Source: Balneolaceae bacterium (GTDB lineage Bacteria; Bacteroidota; Rhodothermia; Balneolales; Balneolaceae). Taken from it: a stretch of 32,908 nt of DNA. This document shows positions 18,281 through 29,012 of this stretch, in pieces. Under the pieces are notes generated by a model, which was given only the letters and a program-made list of their open reading frames with translations, was not told the origin of the DNA and searched no databases. The DNA lies in assembly GCA_007123785.1 (NCBI GenBank), contig SLGL01000146.1, forward strand, positions 1-32,908, written 5' to 3'. Numbering within the stretch: position 1 is the first letter of the stretch; every line of letters begins with the position of its first letter. Made by a program: the position numbers and the translations under genes.

Positions 18281-19009
18281 TCAAAGCTCTCGGATTCGAA
18301 TATTTCGGAAACGTACTTCATCTCCGTGATCCTGCAACCCAATGTGGCCTTTGGGTGCATTTCCAAATGAAGGATGACATTCAAATTTAGTGCCGCGGAT
18401 AAGATCATACCACTCGGGAGACCAGCGTTCAAATTCTACCACAAGTTCACCATTTTGCCAGTACTCAACAGAAGGCCCATCGGATACAATCCTTACGGAA
18501 TTCCATTCACCCTGTGGTCTTGTATTTTGTGGTTCAGGGGCTTTTTTCTCGTAGAGAGCACCAGAAAGCTGATTATCATCGAGATTCGGGAAAGCATCAT
18601 TGTCCAGAATCTGCATCTCAATTCCGGACCAGAAAATTGCCTGATCGGGTTGCTCTACAATGTGGTGGAAAATACCACTGTTACCCCGTTCCGAAATCCA
18701 CCACTCCAGCTCGAGCTCAAAATCCTGATACCGTTCGTTTGTGATTAAATCCAGAGGGCCGGTTTCCACTCCTTCTACAGGGCGGAAAATTAACACTCCG
18801 TCTTCAACAGTCCAGCCATGTTCGGGAAACGAATCCTGGTTATAAACCCTCCAGTTTTCAGTTGAAACTCCATCAAAAAGCAGCTCCCAGCCTTCGTCAA
18901 TTTCTTCCTGGGTGAGTGTTTTAGGCAGAGTTTCTGTGTCGGTGTTGGAATTCAGCATAAAACCATACATGCTGAATGAAAATAAGAGAGTAAGAAGTAA
19001 TGCTTTCAT
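18281..19009 (-). CDS. DUF1080 (3-keto-disaccharide hydrolase-like) secreted protein
   Basis: EGWELLFDGVSTENWRVYNQDSFPEHGWTVEDGVLIFRP...SERGNSGIFHHIVEQ...GHIGLQDHGDEVRFRNIRIREL. Confidence 0.9.
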   Translation of the reverse strand: MKALLLTLLFSFSMYGFMLNSNTDTETLPKTLTQEEIDEGWELLFDGVSTENWRVYNQDSFPEHGWTVEDGVLIFRPVEGVETGPLDLITNERYQDFELELEWWISERGNSGIFHHIVEQPDQAIFWSGIEMQILDNDAFPNLDDNQLSGALYEKKAPEPQNTRPQGEWNSVRIVSDGPSVEYWQNGELVVEFERWSPEWYDLIRGTKFECHPSFGNAPKGHIGLQDHGDEVRFRNIRIREL

Positions 19010-19209
19010 AATAACTCATCATTTTAACTATTGCGATTGGATTTTTCTGATTTTGAAAATATCAAAACAACCACTGGGTTCGAAATGGTTTTCTGATTTT
19101 ATAAGGTTATTTACATCTTGCCTGCCATGTTTTCTTTTTTAAAATCAAACCGGGAATACCTAAGTTATTTTCCGATTTAAAAACTTTAACCATTTAAACG
19201 AGCTGACCC

Positions 19210-20514
19210 ATGAAATCTCTATCCAGTTTATTGGTTTTGCTGCTCTGTTTTACTTTACCCCTGCAGGCACAAGACCGCCCTCATGTTTTTGAGGGAGCAG
19301 AAATCATTCCCATCACCGGCGAACCGATAACAAACGGTGTACTGATTGTGGAAAATGGTGTGATCACAGCCGTTGGTGAAACAGGCGCCATACCCATTCC
19401 TGATAATGCCGAGCGAGCCGATCTTTCCGGGAAAGTGATTATGCCGGGCCTTGTAGACACCCACTCCCATATCGGTTAAGGGGACGGAGGGGACAGATCT
19501 GCAGCCCTGCATGCCGATGTGCGCATCCTTGATACCATCGACCCGAGAAGTAAAACCTTCAGAAAAGCTGCTGCTGGCGGATTAACTTCCATGAATATCA
19601 TGCCCGGCTCAGGTTTACTGATGAGCGGGCAAACCGTCTATGTAAAACCCAAACCGGCCAACACCATCGAAGAAATGCTGATTATGGTGGATGAAGAGTC
19701 CGGTATCTACGGTGGGCTGAAAATGGCCAATGGCACCAATCCACTTCGCACCGATGGCACACCCGGAACGCGAGCCAAATCAGCCGCACTCGTACGCTCC
19801 CTTTTTGTTCAGGCACAGGAATACAAAACCCAGTTTGATGAAGCCGACGGCGATCCCGAAAAAAAACCATCCCGCGACCTCCAGATGGAAACCCTGGTTG
19901 AAGTGCTGGAAGGCAAGCGGATCGTTCACAATCACACCCACCGCCACGACGATATTCTCACCGCAATCCGCCTGGCTGATGAATTCGGTTATCGCATGGT
20001 TTTACAGCATGTAAGTGAGGGCTGGAAAGTAGCCGATGAAATCGCGGCTTCCGGTTATCCCGCATCCATTATCGGGCTGGACTCCCCCGGCGGGAAGCTT
20101 GAAGCGATCAATCTCCTCAACACCAACGGGAAGGAACTGGAACGAGCCGGAGCTGATGTAGCCTTTCACACTGATGATCCGGTTGTGGACTCACGTTTTT
20201 TCTTGCGGATGGCTGCTTTCGGAGTGAGAGAAGGAATGAGCCGTGAAAAAGCGCTCCAGGCCCTCACCATCGCCGGGGCCCGAATGATGGATATCGACGA
20301 TCGGGTGGGTTCGCTTGAACCGGGCAAAGATGCTGATTTTATCATCCTCTCCGGCGACCCGTTCAGTGTGTACACTCACGTACAGCAAACCTGGATTGAG
20401 GGGGAAAAAATCTGGGATCGCGACAATCCTGAAGACCGGGAATACGCCGTCGGAGGTTATGAAATCTTCCGGGCATCTGCAAACTCTCACACACACCTGG
20501 AGGGCTATAAATAA
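19210..20514 (+). pseudogene. secreted amidohydrolase interrupted by one in-frame TAA
   Basis: MKSLSSLLVLLLCFTLPLQAQDRPHVFEGAEIIPITGEPITNGVLIVENGVI...VDTHSHIG, TAA at 19477-19479, then same-frame GDGGDRSAALHADVRILDTIDPRSKTFRKAAAGGLTSMNIMPGSG...GSLEPGKDADFIILSGDPF. Confidence 0.85.
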
Positions 20515-21758
20515 TGAAATATCTTAAAAGATTAATCTCAGATTATACACCAGTAAAATCTCAGCTATACATACTTTTTGCCGGTTTCTTATTGACGGTA
20601 ATGTGGCAGAATGCCAATGCACAAATCGCTGTAATAGGAGAAACTGTGTACACCGTAAGCGGCGATCCCATTACGAATGGAGTGGTTCTGATCAGTGACG
20701 GTAAAATTGAGGAAGTTGGCTCGGAAGCCAGCATTGAAATTCCGGCTGGATATGAAGTTCACGAAGCAAGTGTAGTCACCCCCGGGTTGATTGACGCCCG
20801 CACGGTGGTTGGCCTGGCAGGATACTATAACGAAGACCACGATCAGGATCAGATCGAAACATCTGACGCTGTGCAGCCAGAACTCCGCGCGATCGACTCC
20901 TACAATGCAAGAGAGTTTCTGGTCAATTATCTCATGGAAGAGGGGATCACCACGGTTCACACCGGACATGGTCCCGGTGCCGTTATCAGCGGGCAAACCA
21001 TGATTGCCAAAACCACCGGCACAACGGTAGATCAGGCACTGGTAGATTCCACAACAATGATTGCTGTTACACTTGGCCCGAGTGTGGGCAGTAACTTTAG
21101 TTCGCCGGGTACGCGTTCCAAGCTCATCTCCGTACTTCGGCAGGACCTGATCCGCGCGGAAGATTACGCCACAAAGCGAGCAGAGGGGAATGTAAACAGC
21201 CGTGATTTGAAAATGGAATCCCTCGCCGATCTTCTGGACGGTAAAATTACCGCACTGGTTACCGCTCACACTGCCAGCGACATCATGACCGCTCTGCGTG
21301 TGCAGCGTGAATTCGGCTTTCCGATGGTTCTCGACGGTGCTTCGGAAGCGTACCTTGTGATTGATGAGATCAGAGAAGCGGGTGTGCCTGTCATCATTCA
21401 CCCCACTATGATTCGTCCTTTCGGTGAGGCAAAAAACTCATCATTCGAAACGGCCTCAAAACTCCATAAAGCGGGAATTCCCGTGGCATTTCAGAGCGGT
21501 TACGAAGGATATGTTCCTAAAACCCGTGTTGTAAAATTTGAAGCTGCCATCGCAGCAGCACACGGCTTGGGGATGGAAAACGCAATTTATGCCTTAACGC
21601 TCGGTTCAGCCGGCATTCTTGGAATTGACAACCGCGTAGGCTCCCTCGAACCCGGCAAAGATGCCGATATTGTACTTTTTGACGGCGATCCATTCGAATA
21701 TCTCACAAATGTAAATTCTGTGATCATCGACGGAAATGTAGTTTATCAGCGGGATTGA
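20514..21758 (+). CDS. secreted amidohydrolase (imidazolonepropionase-like)
   Basis: IAVIGETVYTVSGDPITNGVVLISDGKIEEVGSEASIEIPAGYEV...VTPGLIDARTVVGLAG...GSLEPGKDADIVLFDGDPFEYLTNVNSVIIDG; start overlaps the stop of the preceding gene. Confidence 0.9.
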   Translation: MKYLKRLISDYTPVKSQLYILFAGFLLTVMWQNANAQIAVIGETVYTVSGDPITNGVVLISDGKIEEVGSEASIEIPAGYEVHEASVVTPGLIDARTVVGLAGYYNEDHDQDQIETSDAVQPELRAIDSYNAREFLVNYLMEEGITTVHTGHGPGAVISGQTMIAKTTGTTVDQALVDSTTMIAVTLGPSVGSNFSSPGTRSKLISVLRQDLIRAEDYATKRAEGNVNSRDLKMESLADLLDGKITALVTAHTASDIMTALRVQREFGFPMVLDGASEAYLVIDEIREAGVPVIIHPTMIRPFGEAKNSSFETASKLHKAGIPVAFQSGYEGYVPKTRVVKFEAAIAAAHGLGMENAIYALTLGSAGILGIDNRVGSLEPGKDADIVLFDGDPFEYLTNVNSVIIDGNVVYQRD

Positions 21759-21769
21759 TTCCATCCATC

Positions 21770-21811
21770 AAATCTTCAGGGTTTCATTTACAGACGAAAC
21801 CCTGAAGATTT
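21770..21811. terminator. strong hairpin after the amidohydrolase gene, probable terminator
   Basis: Perfect 16-bp stem AAATCTTCAGGGTTTC / GAAACCCTGAAGATTT, 10-nt loop, followed by TTCTTT. Confidence 0.7.
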
Positions 21812-21944
21812 TCTTTAACAAATATTTCAAGAGTAATCCCTCCTTCTTGGCAGACAACTTTTACAAAAGAATCTTTGTTGATTTGCTATGTTTACAGCCC
21901 CAAAACACCTGTTTGGGTAGAATATCAATAATACAACTGCTTAA

Positions 21945-24900
21945 ATGAAAACTGCGCTACATTTTCTCATATCTTTTTTGATGGCTTCCACCATCGCTTT
22001 AAACGGGCCGCTTCACGCTCAGAATAACAATAACAACGGCAATAAGGAACCAAGCCACAAAGACCTGCCGCTTGATCCCGACCGCAGCGTGCATATTCAA
22101 TCGAATGAAGGAACCTGGATATCGCTCGATGTTCATCCGTCTGGTGAAAAAATTGTACTTGAATACATGGGCAATCTATTTGAAATGCCCATAAAAGGAG
22201 GAGAAACCACACAATTAACACACGGAATGGCTTATGATGCTCAGCCAGTTTATAACCCGGACGGTAGCAAAATAGCTTTCATTTCTGATCGCAGTGGAGG
22301 AGAAAACGTGTGGATCATGGATCTGGAAACGATGGAGACCGAACAGCGTACAAATGGTAATAATTTCAGAATGCAGTCACCAGTCTTTACACCCGATGGC
22401 AATTACATCATTGCCGCGCGGGCTGGTCTTCGCGGCGGGGTTCACAAACTCTGGATGTATCATGTAGACGGTGGCAGCGGAACCGAGTTTATGGATACTG
22501 CCAACAACATTAAGACTATCGAACCTGCATTCGGCGGAGATGACCGGTACCTCTGGTTCTCACAGCGATCAGGCGACTGGCAGTACAACGCGATTTTTCC
22601 ACAGTACCAGATTGCCAGGTTTGACCGTGAAACTGGTGAAATTCATACGCAGACGGCCCGGCTTGGTTCGGCCTTTCGTCCCACACTCTCCTCTGATGGA
22701 AAATGGCTCGTGTATGGCACGCGCCACGAGCAGGAAACGGGACTGCGTATCCGCGATCTAGAAACCGGTAACGAGCGGTGGCTTGCCTATCCCATCCAGC
22801 GGGATGATCAGGAATCAAGGGCCACGCGTGATGTACTGCCCACCATGAGTTTTACTCCCGATAACAGTGCTGTGATTACAACATTCGGCGGCCGAATTTG
22901 GCGCATTCCGGTCGACCCTCATGATGAAACCATCGAAATTCCTTTTGAAATAGATACGAAAATCGAACTTGGCCCGCGCCTGGAGTTCAAGTATCCGGTT
23001 GAGGATGAACCTGAATTTATTGCCAGACAGATTCGTGATGCGGTTCCATCACCCGAAGGCACTCAGCTCGCCTTCACCGTACTGAACGATCTGTATGTAA
23101 TGAACCTTCCGGAGGGAGAACCCCAAAAACTGACCGGTTTCGAACGCGTTGAAGCATTCCCCGCCTGGTCACCTGACGGCCAATGGATCGCATTTGCTAC
23201 CTGGAATCAGGAAGAAGGCGGACACATCTACCGGATGCGAAGTGACGGTGGCGGAAATGAGCAGCGGCTGACCGAAGAACCGGGCATTTATCAGTAGATT
23301 GCCTGGTCTAAAACGCAGGATCGCATCGTAGCTATTCGCGGTGATAAACGGGTGTACTACGAGTCTCCGGGCCCGATTGTACCATTTGCCGCTGATGGTT
23401 TGATCTGGATTCCCTCTGGAGGAGGTGAAATCAGTTTCATTGCCAGTACAGACGGACGAAGTAATCCGCATTTTGTAAAGAATGATGACCGAATCTACCT
23501 GAACCATTCCCAGCGCGGACTGATTTCCATCCGATATGACGGAACTGATGAACGAGAGCATGTGGCCGTTACCGGAAGCACACCGCCCGGAGCCCAGCAG
23601 CCTCAGCGAGCCTCCATCATTTTGAAAGCACCCGAAGGTGATCAGGCACTTGCCATGGTAGGTAGTGATATTTACACCGTTACAATTCCGCGTGCAGGAG
23701 ATGCCCCGACCATTAACGTGTCGAACCCGCAATCAGCTGCATTCCCAGCAGCCAAGCTGACTGATATCGGCGGGCAGTTTCCTGCCTGGGGTTGGGATGG
23801 CCGAACTCTACACTGGTCCATCGGAAAAGGCCACTTCATCTATAACATGGATGATGCGAAAGAACGAGAGCGTGAGCAGGAAGAATACGATCGTGAAAAA
23901 GCTGAAGCCGAGAAAGAGGAAGATGAGAATGATGAGGACGAAGAAAATGGTGATAATGGAAATGGAGATAGAGATAGAGATGATCAGGATGAAGTAAATG
24001 GCAATGCCGAAGAAGATGAAGATGACCGGCCCGAAGATTACGAAGCCGAAGAACTCACCATTGAAATTCCTGCTACCCGGGATCTGCCTGAAGGAGTACT
24101 GGCACTTCGCGGTGTGACAGTCATTACCATGAACGGCTACGAAATTATCGAAAATGCCGACCTGGTGATCCGGGACAGCCGAATAGAAGCAGTCGGAGAG
24201 CGGGGAAGTGTGGAGATTCCAGATGATGCAGAAATCAAAGATGTATCAGGACAAACCATCATTCCCGGCTTTATTGACACACACGCCCACGTAAGGCCAT
24301 TCCGAAATCTGCATCAGCCGCAGATCTGGTCGTTTATAGCGAATCTGGCGTATGGTGTAACTACCCTGCGTGATCCCCAAACCGGGACAACCGATATTCT
24401 CACGTATGCCGATCAGGTGACAGCCGGAACAATTCTCGGGCCGAGAATTTACCAGACCGGACCCGGAGTTTTCTGGACCGAGCAGATCCGCGACCTTGAT
24501 CACGCCCGGGATATTCTCAAACGGTACAGCAAATATTACGATACAAAAACCATCAAGATGTATGTGGCCGGAAATCGAGAACAGCGCCAGTGGATTCTGA
24601 AAGCTGCCAAAGAACAAGAACTGATGCCCACCACAGAAGGATCACTTGACATGAAACTGAACATGAACATGCTCATTGACGGCTACCCGGGACAGGAACA
24701 TAATTATCCTGTAACTCCGGTTTACTCTGATGTGATTCAGGTAACGGCCGAAGCACAAATGGCCTACACCCCCACGCTGCTGGTAACCTATGGCGGCCCC
24801 TGGGCCGAAAACTATTTTTTTATGACAGAAAATGCCGCCAGTGATCCCAAACTGCGAAACTTTACTCCGCGCAGAGAACTGGACGGCAAAGCGCTGAGGC

Positions 24901-25355
24901 GGAGTGCCGGATGGTTCCATGAAGATGAATATGTGATGGACCGCCAGTCCAAAACCGTAAAGCAAATCTACGAGGCTGGAGGTATCAGCGGTGTTGGAAG
25001 TCACGGGCAACTCCAGGGCCTCGGTTTCCACTGGGAACTCTGGGCAATGGCCTGGGATGATATGGATCCTCACCAGGCACTGAGAATTGCTACCATTCAG
25101 GGAGCAAAAGCGATCGGTCTGGATGGCGATATCGGTACAATTGAAGAAGGAAAACTGGCTGACTTGCTGATTCTGGAACGAAATCCGCTCGAAAACATCC
25201 GATATACCAACACCATCCGTCAGGTAATGAAAAACGGACGCCTCTACGACGGGGATTCACTCAATGAAATCTGGCCGGAAGAAAGGGCAGTAGGACGTCT
25301 CTGGTTCCATGAAGAAGAGCCCAGCGGACTACCGGGACTGCATATGGCAGATTAG
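21945..25355 (+). pseudogene. TolB-like beta-propeller + amidohydrolase fusion, interrupted by one in-frame TAG
   Basis: Propeller repeats (YNPDGSKIAFISDRSGGENVWIMD...), TAG at 23295-23297 after ...LTEEPGIYQ, same-frame continuation IAWSKTQDRIVAIRGDKRVYYESPGPIVPF..., then amidohydrolase IPGFIDTHAHVRPF...GTIEEGKLADLLILERNPLENIRYTNTIRQVMKNGRLYD. Confidence 0.85.
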
Positions 25356-25690
25356 TATTTTTGCGGGATACTGGATGCTGGACACGGGTTGCAATTCAGA
25401 ATTCGGGTTACGTCTTTATTATTTGAAAATTGAAATTTGTGATTTCGGAATTTGTACTACCTCTTACATGTCTTAAAGTTTTCCAGGATGAATGCAAAGA
25501 AGCAAAAATTATGATACGAAGCCATATCTACTGCCCACTTCCATTTGTTAACTTTTTGAGAAGTGTTACTCAGTTGTAGAAAAAAGCCCTGTCCATAGCA
25601 AAATTGGCAGAATCTCTATTATTTCAGTTAATCTGAGGAAATTTCCTTTTCCATTTTATCCGTCCGCTCTTTTTTTGTATGATTTGAATC

Positions 25691-26536
25691 ATGAAAATTG
25701 AAAATTACTACCAGAACAAATCCATACTTATCACGGGAGCGGCAAGCGGTATCGGGAAACGGTTTGCTGAAAAAATTTCTGAACAAGCAGAAACCACCCT
25801 TATTCTTTGGGATCGAAATCCCGGAGATCTCAAAAAAATCAAGTCAAACCTTCTAAACCGGGCCGAAGTTCACATTTCAGGGGTTGATATTTCCGATTCC
25901 AGCCACATTCAGCTTGAGGCGGAACGGCTTATCAAGCAAAATCTGCTGCCGGATATCATCATCAACTGTGCGGGAATTGTTGTGGGCAAAATGTTTCATA
26001 AACACGCATTTTCTGATATTGAAAACACTATTGTGATCAATTCAATCGGCAGCATGTGGGTGACAAACGCATTTCTGGACAGGATGATCGGGCGTGGTTC
26101 CGGCCATATCGTAAATATGGCTTCGGCTTCAGGGTATATTGGCAATCCTCGAATGAGTGTATATGCAGCAAGTAAATGGGCAGTTCTTGGATGGACCGAA
26201 TCGCTCCAGATCGAAATGAAAAAGCTAAATACCGGAATCCGCATAACTGCTGTTATACCGAGCTACATAAACACCGGAATGTTTGATGGCGTGAGAGCCC
26301 CGTCGCTGACCCCCATCCTCGAAACCGATGAGATTGTAGATCGGATGATCAGAGGCATCGCTCAGGGAAAGCGCACCATTAAAGCCCCATTTATTGTGCG
26401 ATTTGTTCCGTTTTTAAAATCCATTCTTCCTGCTTTCGTTTTTGACTGGCTTGCCGGAAATCTTCTCGGTGTGTACCGTTCGATGGATACCTTCAAGGGG
26501 CGCATCCCAAAATCTGAAGGAGACGATTCATCATGA
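25691..26536 (+). CDS. short-chain dehydrogenase/reductase
   Basis: ILITGAASGIGKRFAEK (TGxxxGxG), NCAG, MASASGYIGNPRMSVYAASKWAV (YxxxK). Confidence 0.95.
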   Translation: MKIENYYQNKSILITGAASGIGKRFAEKISEQAETTLILWDRNPGDLKKIKSNLLNRAEVHISGVDISDSSHIQLEAERLIKQNLLPDIIINCAGIVVGKMFHKHAFSDIENTIVINSIGSMWVTNAFLDRMIGRGSGHIVNMASASGYIGNPRMSVYAASKWAVLGWTESLQIEMKKLNTGIRITAVIPSYINTGMFDGVRAPSLTPILETDEIVDRMIRGIAQGKRTIKAPFIVRFVPFLKSILPAFVFDWLAGNLLGVYRSMDTFKGRIPKSEGDDSS

Positions 26537-27900
26537 ACATTTCCGAACTTGTATCCCGTCAGAAAGAAGCGTTCCGGACAGGAATTAACCGTACTTACGA
26601 GAAAAGGAAGGCACATCTCCAGGTATTCCGTTCAATGATTTCCAAACATGAAAAGCAGCTATGTGAGGCAATCAACCATGATTTTGGAAAACCAGCGTTT
26701 GAATCCTATTCCACCGAAATTTATGTCCTCCTGCATGAAATTGATGTGCAGCTAAAAAATCTCTCAAAATGGATGGCTCCAGAGTCGGTCGGAGGGCCGG
26801 TGGTTACGTTTCCCTCAAAATATGTGATTCACAAACAACCACTCGGCACAGTTCTGATCATCTCGGCATGGAACTATCCGGTTCATCTCTCCCTTATGCC
26901 GCTGGCCGGGTCCCTTGCAGCAGGAAATACGGCAGTGTTGAAACCTTCGGGGCTGGCACCTGCCACATCAGGCCTCATCAGCAAACTGATTGAACAGAAA
27001 TTCGAACCCGAAGTCCTCACAGTTGTGGAAGGCGGAATTCCCGAAACAACAGAACTGCTGCAACAGCCATTCGATAAAATTTTCTTCACCGGCAGTACAC
27101 GGGTAGGTAAAATCGTGATGAAAGCCGCCGCTGAGCAACTGATTCCTGTTACGCTGGAACTTGGAGGTAAAAGTCCGGCAATCGTTCATAAAGATGCAAA
27201 CATCCTGGTGAGTGCGAAACGAATCATGTGGGGCAAAACAATCAATGCCGGACAAACCTGTGTGGCACCCGATTTTGCTGCCGTTCACCAGTCGCAGAAA
27301 AAACGGTTCACGGAGATGGCACAAAAAACTCTCTCCGGGTTTTTCCGGGATGACTATCGTCCCGGTATAAACTATACACGCATTGTAAACAGAGAACATT
27401 TCAACCGGCTGAAAAAACTGATGGATGGCGGGCGTGTTTTGAGCGGCGGAAGTACTAATGCAGAATCCCTCTTTATCGAACCCACTTTGATGGACGCAGA
27501 ATGGGATGATGTAATCATGCAGGAAGAAATTTTCGGGCCTTTACTGCCGGTCGTTTCTTACAATGACGAAAACGAACTGATCGAAAGACTGCAATTTCGG
27601 CCTTCCCCGCTTGCCCTCTATCTTTTTACGGATGATCAACATTTTCAAAACAAAATTTTTGATAACGTACCATTTGGCGGCGGCTGCGTAAATGATACCA
27701 TCACTCATCTGGGAAATCCCAACCTTCCATTTGGCGGAGTCGGTGAAAGCGGTATGGGCACCTATCACGGCAAAGCCAGTTTTGATACATTCAGCCGGCC
27801 ACAGTCGGTACTAAAAAAGAGTTTCTGGCCCGATCCAGACATTCGTTATCCGCCCTACAATGAAAAAAAACTCACCTGGTTTAAACGGCTTTTTTCCTGA
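26533..27900 (+). CDS. aldehyde dehydrogenase (ALDH3/coniferyl-aldehyde-dehydrogenase-like)
   Basis: ISAWNYPVHLSLMPLAGSLAAGNTAVLKPS, FFTGSTRVGKIV, LELGGKSP, NAGQTCVAPDF; ATGA overlap with upstream SDR. Confidence 0.95.
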   Translation: MNISELVSRQKEAFRTGINRTYEKRKAHLQVFRSMISKHEKQLCEAINHDFGKPAFESYSTEIYVLLHEIDVQLKNLSKWMAPESVGGPVVTFPSKYVIHKQPLGTVLIISAWNYPVHLSLMPLAGSLAAGNTAVLKPSGLAPATSGLISKLIEQKFEPEVLTVVEGGIPETTELLQQPFDKIFFTGSTRVGKIVMKAAAEQLIPVTLELGGKSPAIVHKDANILVSAKRIMWGKTINAGQTCVAPDFAAVHQSQKKRFTEMAQKTLSGFFRDDYRPGINYTRIVNREHFNRLKKLMDGGRVLSGGSTNAESLFIEPTLMDAEWDDVIMQEEIFGPLLPVVSYNDENELIERLQFRPSPLALYLFTDDQHFQNKIFDNVPFGGGCVNDTITHLGNPNLPFGGVGESGMGTYHGKASFDTFSRPQSVLKKSFWPDPDIRYPPYNEKKLTWFKRLFS

Positions 27901-27963
27901 TGGGTGCTTCCACTCACTCATCCGGATGTATAAAACTGCAACAAACCCCGAAACTCCGGTACT

Positions 27964-28962
27964 ATGACCTCAACCAAATACAAAGCTCTCGTTGCCGAAG
28001 AGGTAAATGACAAGTTTGTTCAAACAGTCAAAACCCTTCAAACCGGCGATCTGCCCATAAATGATTTACTCGTCCGCGTTCACTACTCATCTCTTAATTA
28101 TAAGGACGCCCTTTCCGCCACCGGTCACAAAGGTATCACCAAAATCTATCCGTTCACACCGGGGATTGATGCAGCAGGAGTAATTGAAAAAAGTCGGGAT
28201 GATCGCTTCAAACCAGGAGATTCTGTGATTATAACCAGTTACGATTTAGGGATGAATACTCCGGGAGGATTCGGACAATACATCTCAGTACCTGCTGATT
28301 GGGCCATTCCGATGCCTCACGGGCTTACACTTTTGGAGAGTATGATGATCGGCACTTCTGGGCTTACCGCTGCCATCGGTGCGGAGAAAATACTGGATGG
28401 AAACATCAAGTCGGATTCTGGCGATCTTCTGGTTACCGGCGCAACCGGCGCCGTGGGATCTTTTGGCGTTGCACTGCTGGCTCATCTTGGCTTTCGCGTG
28501 GTCGCGGCCACAGGCAAAACAGAGCATACAGATTTTTTGAAAAAACTGGGAGCCAGCGAAGTGCTTCACCGGAATGAGGTTTCCGGTGTTGAAGCCCGCC
28601 CGATGCTATCCTCACGGTGGAGCGCCGCACTGGATACGGTTGGCGGCTCAATGCTCAATGCGGTGATTCGTCAAACCGCTCACAACGGTGTAGTGGCCTG
28701 CTGCGGAAACGTACTGGGTCACGAACTTCAAACCAGTGTACTTCCATTTATCCTCAGGGGAGTAACCCTGGCCGGAATCGATTCAGGCATTGCCTTGATG
28801 AACGACCGCAAAAGAATCTGGAACCGGTTTTCTGCCGACTGGAAACCTGCCGTGCTTGAAAATTTATGCCACATAAAAACACCCGGTGATTTACCGAAGG
28901 AAATTAAAAGAATGCTCAATGGCAAACAGGTTGGCAAAGTGCTGGTTCAGCATTTACATTAG
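27964..28962 (+). CDS. YhdH/AcuI-like quinone oxidoreductase (MDR family)
   Basis: LLVRVHYSSLNYKDALSATGHKGITKIYPFTPGIDAAGVI...LLVTGATGAVGSFGVALLAHLGF. Confidence 0.9.
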   Translation: MTSTKYKALVAEEVNDKFVQTVKTLQTGDLPINDLLVRVHYSSLNYKDALSATGHKGITKIYPFTPGIDAAGVIEKSRDDRFKPGDSVIITSYDLGMNTPGGFGQYISVPADWAIPMPHGLTLLESMMIGTSGLTAAIGAEKILDGNIKSDSGDLLVTGATGAVGSFGVALLAHLGFRVVAATGKTEHTDFLKKLGASEVLHRNEVSGVEARPMLSSRWSAALDTVGGSMLNAVIRQTAHNGVVACCGNVLGHELQTSVLPFILRGVTLAGIDSGIALMNDRKRIWNRFSADWKPAVLENLCHIKTPGDLPKEIKRMLNGKQVGKVLVQHLH

Positions 28963-28976
28963 TAAAAAAACACTGA

Positions 28977-29012
28977 GAACCTGCCAGCGTCCGCCAGGTC
29001 CTGGCAGCGTTC
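28977..29012. repeat. short REP-like extragenic palindrome
   Basis: GAAC-CTGCCAG (28977-28987) / CTGGCAG-C-GTTC (29001-29012) imperfect inverted repeat directly after the MDR gene. Confidence 0.35.

Noticed and set aside
20589-21401. 270-aa minus-strand ORF
   Set aside because: Antisense shadow of the intact amidohydrolase gene.
13300-23297. Genetic code reassignment or Sec/Pyl insertion explaining the in-frame stops
   Set aside because: Stops are both TAA and TAG, TAA also terminates normal genes such as lpdA, and no SECIS-like or tRNA evidence was visible; point mutation or consensus error is simpler.
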